From a virus, in the IMG/VR virus record IMGVR_UViG_3300038552_000063, positions 1 through 23,014 of that record: a stretch of DNA of 23,014 nucleotides. One strand, 5' to 3'. How positions within the stretch are numbered: the stretch's first letter is position 1; every line of letters begins with the position of its first letter. The notes under the pieces were generated by a model. That model saw only the letters and a program-made list of their open reading frames with translations. It made no database searches and had not been told where the DNA came from. A program made the position numbers and the translations under genes. Below, piece by piece: positions 6,811 through 13,985 of the stretch.

Positions 6811-8756
6811 AGCCCTGGCAGCGAGGCTACTCCCTCGCCGACCTCAAGCGCGTGAGCGCCTGCTTCGCAGCCCACGAGGCCGGCCTGGTCTTCGGAGCGT
6901 TCGGGCGGACCTCGGAGCAGGCCGTGGCGGAGGCCGCGGCGAAGGGTCGGCTCCGCGCCCTGGCGCGCCCGGGCGGCGAGGTCGTGGCCGCCGCGATCCT
7001 CTCCCGGGTGGGCGCGAGCGTGCGCCGCCTGGACTTCCGCAGGGAGCCCGTCGCGGAGATCGGGAAGGGCGACCTCCTCGTGAAGCGCACGGCGGCGCTC
7101 CCTGGGGCCTCTGCGGCGCTGGTGGGCCTGCTCTCGGAGGCGCTGCTCGCGGAGAGCTTCGGCGGGCCTGGCAGCTCGTGGTGGGAGCTGTGGCAGGAGA
7201 GCCCGGCCGATCTCCGGGTGGCGGAGGCGTTCGGGCTCAGGCTCCAGGGCGTGAGCATCGCTGCCTCCTCCGAGCTGCGCGGCCTCTACCGAGGCGGCCA
7301 GGAGGAGCAGGCGGGCGCGCCGCTGATCGAGCGCCGCGACCTCCTGGGGCTCGCGCGGCTCGGCTACCTCGACACGGAGCCGGCGCGCGCGGAGCTGGAT
7401 GCGCTCGCAGACGGGCTCGGCTGGCAGGACCACTACTCGCACTACAACAAGCGGCGGAGCTGGAGCGCGCTCGCGCTGCGAGGCTACGGAGGCCGCTCCG
7501 ACTTCATCGAGAAGCCGTCGGAGATGGCGAAGGCGTGGCAGGCGGAGAACAAGCCGAAGCTCCGGTGGAAGATCGCCGACACGGCGCTGCGGGCTCAGCT
7601 TCCCGCGTGCTGGGCGCTGGTCGAGGAGATCGCGGAGTCGCTCCGCCTCTCCGACCTCCACCGGGTTCGCCTGATGCGGCTCGCTCCAGGCGGAGGAGAG
7701 CTGACGCGCCACGCCGATATCACGGACCCCGACTCGGGCACGTCGCCCGGGCGGATCGTGAGGCTCCACCTCCCGCTCCAGACGAACGAGCAGGTGCGCT
7801 TCCGCTCCTGGGGGATCGACGGCTCGCAGTTCGGCGCGCACATGGGCGATGGCGAGGTCTGGTACCTCGACACGCGGAAGCCCCACACGGCGAAGAACGG
7901 AGGCGCCTGCGACCGCGTGCACCTCGTGGTCGATGCCGCCGTCACGCCGGAGTTCGCTGAGCTGCTCCAGAACGCGGAGTCGGCGGCCGTGGAGCAGGCG
8001 CGACCCGAGCCCGAGGCTGCGGGAGAGCCGGAGCCCGGCCTCTGTCCGGTCGTGCTCTCGCGCGGCGAGGAGCAGGAGCCGGCGCCGAAGCCGAAGGCGC
8101 AGCCGAAAGCGCGGGCGCGCGCGGACGAGCCCGAGCCTGAGCCTGAGCGCCAGGAGCCGGCGCCCGAGCTGCTCCCGTTCCTGGCGGATCGAGCCTCTGC
8201 ACCGAAGCCGCGATGGATCATGGGCGAAGCGGCCGCAACGCTCGAGGCGATGCCCGAGGCCGAGCGCTTCGACTTCCTGTTCACCTGCCCGCCGTACGGG
8301 AACCTGGAGATCTACTCCGACGACCCGGCCGACCTCTCGGCGGCGCAGAGCTACGAGGACTTCATCGGGCGGTTCGAGACGATCGTGGAGCGGGCCTGCG
8401 CTCGGCTCCGCGACGACCGCTTCGCTGCGATCGTGCTCTCCGACTTCCGAGGGGAGTGGACGGCCGACGGCTGCTACGCGGGCTTCCCTGCCGACTGCGT
8501 GCGGGCCTTCGAGAAGGCGGGCCTGCGGCTCTACAACGAGGCCGTGCTGATCCACCCGGCGGCCACGCTGCCGCTGCGAGCGGCGCGGATCTTCTCCGGC
8601 GGGAGGAAGCTCGGCCGGATGCACCAGGAACTGCTCGTGTTCGTGAAGGGCGACCCGCGCAAGGCGCACGAAGCCTGCGGCCCGCTCGATCTCACGGCGC
8701 TGGAGGAGGCGGCAAGTGGCGAAGCCGAAGCGGCGGAGGAAGCGAGCGCCGACTGA
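6807..8756 (+). CDS. AspH-like 2OG-Fe(II) oxygenase / split methyltransferase (TCPPY half) fusion
   Basis: A 649-residue protein from GTG 6807 (GTGA overlap). Residues 1-165 form an unassigned alpha/beta domain ending in GVSIAASSELRGLY, with a Trp-rich GSSWWELWQES; a GNAT-like fold is possible but motif A is not clear. Residues 205-378 match the aspartyl/asparaginyl beta-hydroxylase type of 2OG-Fe(II) oxygenase: His302-x-Asp304 (TRHADI), RIVRLHLPL, GDGEVWYLDTRKPH with distal His360, and DRVHLVVDA with Arg370 for 2-oxoglutarate. Residues 394-465 are a Pro/Glu/Lys/Arg-rich linker. Residues 468-620 are the catalytic half of an amino-methyltransferase: FDFLFTCPPYGNLEIYSDDP (488-507), LRDDRFAAIVLSDFRGEW, LYNEAVLIHP, RKLGRMHQELLVFVKGDP. 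This half normally follows motif I in the same polypeptide; here motif I is in the preceding gene. The 3' end overlaps the terminase small-subunit gene by 41 bases. Confidence 0.8.
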   Translation: MKPWQRGYSLADLKRVSACFAAHEAGLVFGAFGRTSEQAVAEAAAKGRLRALARPGGEVVAAAILSRVGASVRRLDFRREPVAEIGKGDLLVKRTAALPGASAALVGLLSEALLAESFGGPGSSWWELWQESPADLRVAEAFGLRLQGVSIAASSELRGLYRGGQEEQAGAPLIERRDLLGLARLGYLDTEPARAELDALADGLGWQDHYSHYNKRRSWSALALRGYGGRSDFIEKPSEMAKAWQAENKPKLRWKIADTALRAQLPACWALVEEIAESLRLSDLHRVRLMRLAPGGGELTRHADITDPDSGTSPGRIVRLHLPLQTNEQVRFRSWGIDGSQFGAHMGDGEVWYLDTRKPHTAKNGGACDRVHLVVDAAVTPEFAELLQNAESAAVEQARPEPEAAGEPEPGLCPVVLSRGEEQEPAPKPKAQPKARARADEPEPEPERQEPAPELLPFLADRASAPKPRWIMGEAAATLEAMPEAERFDFLFTCPPYGNLEIYSDDPADLSAAQSYEDFIGRFETIVERACARLRDDRFAAIVLSDFRGEWTADGCYAGFPADCVRAFEKAGLRLYNEAVLIHPAATLPLRAARIFSGGRKLGRMHQELLVFVKGDPRKAHEACGPLDLTALEEAASGEAEAAEEASAD

Positions 8757-9222
8757 TCCTCGCCCCGAGCAGCGCGTCCCGATCGACTACGCCCAGGTCG
8801 AGCGCCTGGCGGGCATCAACTGCACGACCGAGGAGATGGCGTACGTGCTCGGCGTGCACGCGAACACGCTGTTCAACCGCCGCAGGGACGACCCGGAGTT
8901 CCTGGCGGCGGAGGCGCGCGGGCGCTCGGCCGTGAAGATCTCGCTCCGCCACAAGCAGCTTCAGCTCGCGCTTGCGGGCGACCGGACCATGCTCGTGTGG
9001 CTCGGGAAGGTGCTCCTCGGGCAGAACGAGAAGCTGGAGATGCCCACCGCGCAGATTCAGGTCGAGCACACGCACCACCACGACCTCGCGGCGCTGGAGA
9101 AGCCCGCGCACGTGGCGGGCGTGGTCGATGCGCTCCGCGAGTGCGGCGCGCTCGAGTCCGTGCTCGGCTTGCAGGAGGCCGCCGCGAAGAGCGGGAACGG
9201 AGGCGGTGGGCCTGTCCACTGA
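8716..9222 (+). CDS. terS: Terminase small subunit
   Basis: A 168-residue protein from GTG 8716 with GGAGGAGG (8702-8709) upstream. A basic N-terminus (MAKPKRRRKRAP) is followed by a helix-turn-helix-like stretch (NCTTEEMAYVLGVHANTLFN, about 33-52) and then SLRHKQLQLALAGDRTMLVW LGK with a GQNEKLE end, a pattern typical of phage terminase small subunits. It would bind the packaging site and load the large subunit, whose gene follows after 18 bases. His-rich (EHTHHHD) and Gly-rich C-terminal segments lie outside the conserved part. Its first 41 bases overlap the hypermodification gene, so the two are co-expressed. Confidence 0.75.
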   Translation: MAKPKRRRKRAPTDPRPEQRVPIDYAQVERLAGINCTTEEMAYVLGVHANTLFNRRRDDPEFLAAEARGRSAVKISLRHKQLQLALAGDRTMLVWLGKVLLGQNEKLEMPTAQIQVEHTHHHDLAALEKPAHVAGVVDALRECGALESVLGLQEAAAKSGNGGGGPVH

Positions 9223-9240
9223 TGCGGTAGGCTCGCGTCC

Positions 9241-10587
9241 ATGACGGCTCCCCAAGCGCCGGAGGCGCCGCCGCAGAGCCCGGAGTCCACGACCCGGTTC
9301 CTGCATCGGCTGCCGCCCTCGAAGCGGAAGAAGATCGCGCGCGCCTGCTTGCCGAAGCTGACGCCGTACATTCCGCACGCGCCCTGGCCGCGCCAGGCCG
9401 CGTTCCTCCTGCTCCAGCACGAGGAGGCGTTCTACGGAGGCGCGGGCGGAGGCGGCAAGAGCGACGCGCTCCTGATGGCCGCGCTCCAGTACGTGGACGT
9501 GCCGGGCTACTCGGCTCTGATCCTCCGCAAGAGCTACGCGCAGCTCACGAAGTCGGAGGGTCTGATCCCGCGCGCCTGGGAGTGGCTCGGAAAGACGGAC
9601 GCGCACTACCTCAAGGGCGAGAAGCTCTGGACGTTCCCGAGCGGAGCGCGGCTCGAGTTCGGGCACCTCGAGACGGACGGAGCGAAGTTCAACTACGCCT
9701 CTGCGGCGTACCAGTTCATCGGCTTCGATGAGGTCACGGACCTGGAGGAGAAGACCTACACGTTCATGTTCTCGCGCCTGAGGCGAGCTGCGGGCGCAGA
9801 GGTTCCGCTCCGCGTGCGCTCGGCCTCCAACCCGATCGGCCCGGGCTACGATTGGGTCAAGCGGCGCTTCGTGAACCCCGGTGCGAAGGAGCGGCCGTTC
9901 GTGCCGGCGCGCATGGGCGACAACCCGGCGCTGGACACGGAGAGCTACCGGCGCTCGCTCTCGCACCTCGATCCGATCACGCGCGCGCGCATCGAGTCGG
10001 GCGACTGGAGCGTGCGCGAGGCAGGCGGGTTCTTCCGGCGCGAGTGGTTCACGCTGCTCGATGGCGAGCTTCCGATCGGCGGCCAGCTCGTCCGCTACTG
10101 GGATCTCGCCGCCACGGAGCCCTCGCCCGGAGAGGACCCCGACTGGACCGTAGGCTGCCTGGCAACTCGAGGCGCCAACGGACTGTTCGTCATCGCCGAC
10201 GTGAGGCGCATCCGGGCGACGCCCGGGCCGCGCGACGCCTTCATCCGGCAGGTGGCGCAGCTCGATGGCCGGCGCGTGCGCGTGGTGATCGAGCAGGAGC
10301 CCGGCTCTGCCGGCGTGAGTCAGATCGACCACTTCCGCCGCCGCGTGCTGCCGGAGTTTTGGGTGGACGGCGACCGGCCGACGGGAGACAAGGCGACGCG
10401 CGCCGGGCCGCTCGCGAGCCAAGCGCAGGTCGGGAACGTGGCGCTGCTCCTGGGCGAGTGGAACGAGGTGTTTCTCGAGGAGGCCGAGGCGTTCCCGATG
10501 AGCCCGCACAAGGACCAGGTGGATGCGGCGGCGGGCGCCTACAACCGACTGGCGAACCGAGAACCTGGCGACCTCGGGATCTCGTAG
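9241..10587 (+). CDS. terL: Terminase large subunit
   Basis: A 448-residue packaging motor: an ATPase that pumps DNA into the prohead and a nuclease that cuts the concatemer. ATP-binding Walker A is YGGAGGGGKS (65-74); Walker B is FIGFDE (159-164); SASNPIG (194-200) fits the coupling motif. The RNase H-like nuclease domain starts near 280 with RYWDLAATE (Asp288), continues with VVIEQEPGSAG (Glu351/Glu353), and ends with HKDQVDAAAGAYNRL (Asp426). Length and motif order are those of a full-length large terminase. The start ATG 9241 has only a weak GGTAGG 9 bases upstream; it follows the small subunit directly. It ends with TAG, next to the start site of the following small gene. Confidence 0.95.
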   Translation: MTAPQAPEAPPQSPESTTRFLHRLPPSKRKKIARACLPKLTPYIPHAPWPRQAAFLLLQHEEAFYGGAGGGGKSDALLMAALQYVDVPGYSALILRKSYAQLTKSEGLIPRAWEWLGKTDAHYLKGEKLWTFPSGARLEFGHLETDGAKFNYASAAYQFIGFDEVTDLEEKTYTFMFSRLRRAAGAEVPLRVRSASNPIGPGYDWVKRRFVNPGAKERPFVPARMGDNPALDTESYRRSLSHLDPITRARIESGDWSVREAGGFFRREWFTLLDGELPIGGQLVRYWDLAATEPSPGEDPDWTVGCLATRGANGLFVIADVRRIRATPGPRDAFIRQVAQLDGRRVRVVIEQEPGSAGVSQIDHFRRRVLPEFWVDGDRPTGDKATRAGPLASQAQVGNVALLLGEWNEVFLEEAEAFPMSPHKDQVDAAAGAYNRLANREPGDLGIS

Positions 10588-10596
10588 GAGCGAACT

Positions 10597-10875
10597 GTGC
10601 AGCACCCCGTCGCGCTGATCGGAGAGCGAATCCTCACGCCCTGCCCGGCAGGGCTCGTCGTGCCGGCGGTCGTGAACGGGCAGCCCGTGGGCGCAACCGT
10701 GGTGCACCTGTTCGTCCGCAACAACGCGCCTCCGCTCGCCTGCCCGGTGTGCAAGGGTCGCGGTCAGATCGCGCAGGACCCGACGAAGATGGCGAGCCCG
10801 AACATCGGCTACACGGAGCCCGAGGAGCCCGAGCGCGAGCAGAAGGCCGGCCCCAGGCTCGTCGTTCCGAACTGA
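10597..10875 (+). CDS. Small zinc-knuckle protein
   Basis: A 92-residue protein from GTG 10597 with TAGGAG 6 bases upstream, overlapping the terL stop. It has a beta-type first half (LVVPAVVNGQPVGATVVHLF) and one Cys-x2-Cys-x-Gly-x-Gly knuckle (LACPVCKGRGQIA, as in DnaJ-type zinc centres), then a Glu/Pro-rich tail. A single knuckle would need dimerisation or the two other Cys/His to bind zinc. It sits between the terminase and the portal, where phages often have small unassigned proteins. Function unknown. Confidence 0.65.
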   Translation: MQHPVALIGERILTPCPAGLVVPAVVNGQPVGATVVHLFVRNNAPPLACPVCKGRGQIAQDPTKMASPNIGYTEPEEPEREQKAGPRLVVPN

Positions 10876-10877
10876 GG

Positions 10878-10940
10878 CGCGGGCCTCGCTCGCCACCACT
10901 CTCGGCGTCGCCTCCTTCTCGCCGAGGAGGGAGGCCCGCG
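10878..10940 (+). repeat. Nested inverted repeat 1 in terL-portal intergenic region
   Basis: An outer 10-bp perfect stem (CGCGGGCCTC 10878-10887 / GAGGCCCGCG 10931-10940) encloses an inner 7-bp stem (CTCGGCG 10901-10907 / CGCCGAG 10920-10926, 12-base loop). There is no U-run. It immediately precedes a second nested repeat. Confidence 0.6.
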
Positions 10941-10952
10941 TCTCCAGCTTGT

Positions 10953-11036
10953 GCCGCGCCTCGGCTCTGCACGGTTGAGATCCACCGACTCGCGGATCTC
11001 CTCCTCTCACCCCCTATCACGGGGCCGAGGCGCGGC
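10953..11036 (+). repeat. Nested inverted repeat 2, 13-bp outer stem
   Basis: An outer perfect 13-bp stem (GCCGCGCCTCGGC 10953-10965 / GCCGAGGCGCGGC 11024-11036) encloses an inner perfect 7-bp stem (GAGATCC 10977-10983 / GGATCTC 10994-11000, 10-base loop). It lies 14 bases upstream of the ribosome-binding site of the portal gene. It could be a terminator, a leader RNA structure controlling head-gene translation, or a protein-binding DNA site such as a packaging site. Confidence 0.65.
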
Positions 11037-11062
11037 GTCTCTCTCTCAACGGAGGAACAGCG

Positions 11063-13459
11063 ATGGGACTCCGTGAGCGCCTGGCGTCGCGCATGAACCG
11101 CCGGATGGAGCGGTGGTCGCTCGCCCGCATGGTCCCGACGTGGCTCGCTGGGCGCCCGCTGCCGACCGCGCACGACTTCGGGGCGTTCGCTCAGGAAGGC
11201 TACCGGAAGTCGCTCGTGGTCTACGGCTGCGTGCGCGAGCTGTCGTCCTCCGCTGCGGAGCCCGATCTCTGCGTGATGCAGCCGAGCGAGGACGGCGAGG
11301 GCGAGCCCGTCAAGGCGACGCACCCGCTGATGCAGCTCCTCGCGCGCCCGAACCCGGAGCAGTCGCAATACGAGTGGCTCGAGGAGCACTTCACGCACCT
11401 GTGGGTCGCCGGAAACGCCTACGTGCTCAAGGAGCGGTACGAGAGCGGGCGCGTGCGCGCCCTCTGGAACCTGCGGCCGGATCGGGTGCGCCTCGTGCCG
11501 AGCGCTGATGGCGAGGTCGAGCGCTACGAATACAGCGTGGGCGAGGCTGAGCCGCAGGTGCTCAAGCCGGCCGACGTGATCCACAGCAAGCTCCCCGATG
11601 CCGCCGACGACTACTACGGGCTCTCTCCGATCGCGGTCGCAGCCCGCGCGGTCGATCTCGACGCGAGCGCCTTCGACTACCTCCGCGCGTTCTTCCTGAA
11701 CTCGGGCACGCCTCCGGGCCTCCTGAAGTTCAAGAGCGTCTCGATTAACAAGCTGGAGCGCGAGCGCGTGAAGGAGCTGTGGCAGGAGCAGCACAGCGGG
11801 CTCCAGGGCTGGCACTCCATCGGAGTGCTCGATGCCGACGTGGACTACCAGAGCATCGGCTCCACGCTCGATCGGCTGCGCCTCGACGCGGTGTTCGACG
11901 AGACGGAGACGCGGATCTGCGCGGCCTTCGGCGTGCCTCCGATCCTGGCGGGCACGCGAATCGGGCTCCTGCGCGGCACCTACGCGAACTACCAGGAGGC
12001 GCGGCGGCAACTGTGGGAGGAGACGCTGTGCCCGGCGTACGTGCGGGACGGCGACAAGCTCACGGTCGGCCTCGCGCTCGAGTTCGGCCCGGACCTCTGG
12101 ATCGCCTACGACCTGCGGTCCGTGGCCGCGCTTCAGGAGAGCATCGACTCGAAGCGGAAGTGGGCGCGGGAGGGCTTCCTCTCCGGCCTGCTCTCCCGGG
12201 ACGAGGCGCGCTCCGTGGTCGGCCTGGAGGCGATCGACGACGACGAGGAGCCGGTCTACTGGAGCGCGACGAACGGGAAGCTGGTCCGCTCCGACGGCGA
12301 GCCGCTGGTCGAGCCCGTGCTCCCTCCGGCGCTCGCGCCTGGGGCGCCCAGGCCCGGCGCTCCCGTGCCGCCCCAGCTCAACAGAGGGCGCACGCCGCGC
12401 CTCAGGCTCGCCCCAGGCTGCGCCGAGGAGGAGGACGCTCCCGATGCTCCAGGGAGGTCGCGTCCTGCGGCTCCTGGGGGCTCTGGCGCGTCTCCTGGCG
12501 CCGCCGCTCCCGAGCCCGGAGCCGGAGCGGCAGGTGCCGGTGAGCGGGCCTCCAGCGAGCAGGCCGGAGGAGCGGGCGGCGCCGAGCGCCACGCGGGCAA
12601 GGGCGAGCCGGAGTACCGGCTCCTCCACCGGATCGCAGACGAGAACGCGGAGGACCTCGCGCGGGCGTTCCTCGCCAACCGAGGGCTCCGCATCCGAGCG
12701 GTCGAAGTCGAAGCGGTCGCGCGGGCGATCCGGCTCGGGCAGTTCGCGGAAGCCGAGAGGCTCGCCACCGGCCAGGACTTCGCGGAGCGCTTCGAGGAGG
12801 ATCTCCACGCCGGCATCAGCCGCACGGCCACGGAGGCGGGCGTGGCGGTGGCCGCGCGCATGGCGCCGAACGTGCGCCCGCTCCTCGATGTGGGGAACCC
12901 GTTCGCGGCGCGCTGGGCGCGCGAGCACGCCGCCAACCTCGTGCGGGAGATCAACGACGAGACGCGCGACGCGATCCGCTCGGTGATCCGCCGCGCCTTC
13001 GAGCGTGGATGGCCGCCCGAGGTCGCGGCGCGCAGGATTCGCGGCCTCATCGGGCTCACGATCCGCCAGGCGGAGGCGCTCCTGCGCGCCTTCGAGGACC
13101 GCCAGGCGGAGGGCTGGAGCGACGAGCGGCTGCGCGCCTGGATGGGGCGCGAGACGCGGAAGCGGATCAACCGCCGGGCGCGCACGATCGCGCGCACGGA
13201 GACGATCCAGGCGGCCTCGCGCGGCCAGCTCGGGATCTGGCAGGACGCGGCAGCCGCGGGCCTGCTCGAGCCCTCCAGAACGGAGCGGGAGTGGATCGTC
13301 ACGCCCGACGACCGGCTCTGCGAGACGATCTGCCTCCCGATGGCCGGGCAGCGCGTGCGGCTGGACCGCCCGTTCGTCACGCCCGAGGGCTCGGAGATCA
13401 TGACGCCGCCCGCTCACGTGCTCTGCCGCTGCGCCGTTGGCATCGCGACGAAGGACTGA
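11063..13459 (+). CDS. Portal protein fused to MuF-type minor head protein
   Basis: A 798-residue protein from ATG 11063, with CGGAGGAA 8 bases upstream. Residues 1-400 are an HK97-type portal, which forms the dodecameric DNA gate at one capsid vertex: YGCVRELSSSAAEPDL, HPLMQLLARPNP, VAGNAYVLKER, LRPDRVRLVP, DYYGLSPIAVAARAVDLD, and FGVPPILAG (289-297). Residues 415-515 are a Pro/Ala/Gly-rich linker. Residues 520-798 form a helical region ending in a MuF-type head morphogenesis domain: RARTIARTETIQAASRGQ (705-722), TPDDRLCETICLPMAGQRV, and PPAHVLCRCAVG (782-793). MuF proteins sit inside or near the portal and are usually separate genes just after it; here they are one polypeptide. Third-position GC drops in the linker because its codons are GC-rich at positions one and two. 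Confidence 0.9.
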   Translation: MGLRERLASRMNRRMERWSLARMVPTWLAGRPLPTAHDFGAFAQEGYRKSLVVYGCVRELSSSAAEPDLCVMQPSEDGEGEPVKATHPLMQLLARPNPEQSQYEWLEEHFTHLWVAGNAYVLKERYESGRVRALWNLRPDRVRLVPSADGEVERYEYSVGEAEPQVLKPADVIHSKLPDAADDYYGLSPIAVAARAVDLDASAFDYLRAFFLNSGTPPGLLKFKSVSINKLERERVKELWQEQHSGLQGWHSIGVLDADVDYQSIGSTLDRLRLDAVFDETETRICAAFGVPPILAGTRIGLLRGTYANYQEARRQLWEETLCPAYVRDGDKLTVGLALEFGPDLWIAYDLRSVAALQESIDSKRKWAREGFLSGLLSRDEARSVVGLEAIDDDEEPVYWSATNGKLVRSDGEPLVEPVLPPALAPGAPRPGAPVPPQLNRGRTPRLRLAPGCAEEEDAPDAPGRSRPAAPGGSGASPGAAAPEPGAGAAGAGERASSEQAGGAGGAERHAGKGEPEYRLLHRIADENAEDLARAFLANRGLRIRAVEVEAVARAIRLGQFAEAERLATGQDFAERFEEDLHAGISRTATEAGVAVAARMAPNVRPLLDVGNPFAARWAREHAANLVREINDETRDAIRSVIRRAFERGWPPEVAARRIRGLIGLTIRQAEALLRAFEDRQAEGWSDERLRAWMGRETRKRINRRARTIARTETIQAASRGQLGIWQDAAAAGLLEPSRTEREWIVTPDDRLCETICLPMAGQRVRLDRPFVTPEGSEIMTPPAHVLCRCAVGIATKD

Positions 13460-13486
13460 GAGCCGCACCGAACCCTGAGGTGATCC

Positions 13487-13981
13487 GTGGGCGAGACGCT
13501 CCGCCAGTGGCTCGACTCCGTGCTCGGGAAGGCGCTCGCGGTCCTCCTGCTCGCGCTCGGCGCAGGGCTCACGGGCGGCCAGCTCGAACGGCTCGGCTCC
13601 AGGGCGGAGCTTCGCGAGGAGGTCGAGAACGAGGTCGGCACCTCGATCGACCAGCTCGAAGCGGAGGCGCGCTCCGCAGCCGAGAAGCTGGAGAAGCGGA
13701 AGGCGCAGCTCCGCGAGGCGAAGTCGGAGGCGCTCGACTGGCGCGCGGTGCTCGACTACCTGGCCGCGAAGTACGAGACGGAGCAGAAGGCCGCAGAGGC
13801 GCGCTACTCGATGCTCGCCGAGCGGTGCTTGCCGTTCAACGAGCTTGCGACGGACTCCCTGATCCCCGAGGCCGCGCCGCCGGCTCCGCCGGTCGAGCCT
13901 CCGACCGTCTCGCGGAAGGTGCTCGACGCTCTCCCGCTCGAACAGCGCGCCCTCATCCCCGAAGTCCAGGCGAAGGAGTGA
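13487..13981 (+). CDS. Membrane-anchored coiled-coil protein
   Basis: A 164-residue protein from GTG 13487 with CTGAGGTGA upstream. A single N-terminal hydrophobic helix (KALAVLLLALGAGLTGG, about 15-31) is followed by a long Glu/Ala/Lys-rich coiled coil (AEARSAAEKLEKRKAQLREA, residues 40-110) and a Pro-rich segment (EAAPPAPPVEPP). The layout resembles spanin-like or other membrane-tethered phage proteins, but the position between portal and protease is not a lysis cassette. A scaffold-like or injection-related role is also possible. No family is recognised. Confidence 0.6.
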   Translation: MGETLRQWLDSVLGKALAVLLLALGAGLTGGQLERLGSRAELREEVENEVGTSIDQLEAEARSAAEKLEKRKAQLREAKSEALDWRAVLDYLAAKYETEQKAAEARYSMLAERCLPFNELATDSLIPEAAPPAPPVEPPTVSRKVLDALPLEQRALIPEVQAKE

Positions 13982-13985
13982 CCGG

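Noticed and set aside
4894-8669. Long minus-strand open frames opposite the modification genes
   Set aside because: They mirror plus-strand codon bias and give Arg/Leu/Glu-rich peptides with no family resemblance.
12444-12590. Possible overlapping gene in another frame within the portal-MuF linker (ATG 12444 after GAGGAGGAG)
   Set aside because: The alternative frames look GC-rich at third positions only because the main-frame Ala/Gly/Pro codons are GC at positions one and two; the frame then runs into shadow sequence of MuF.
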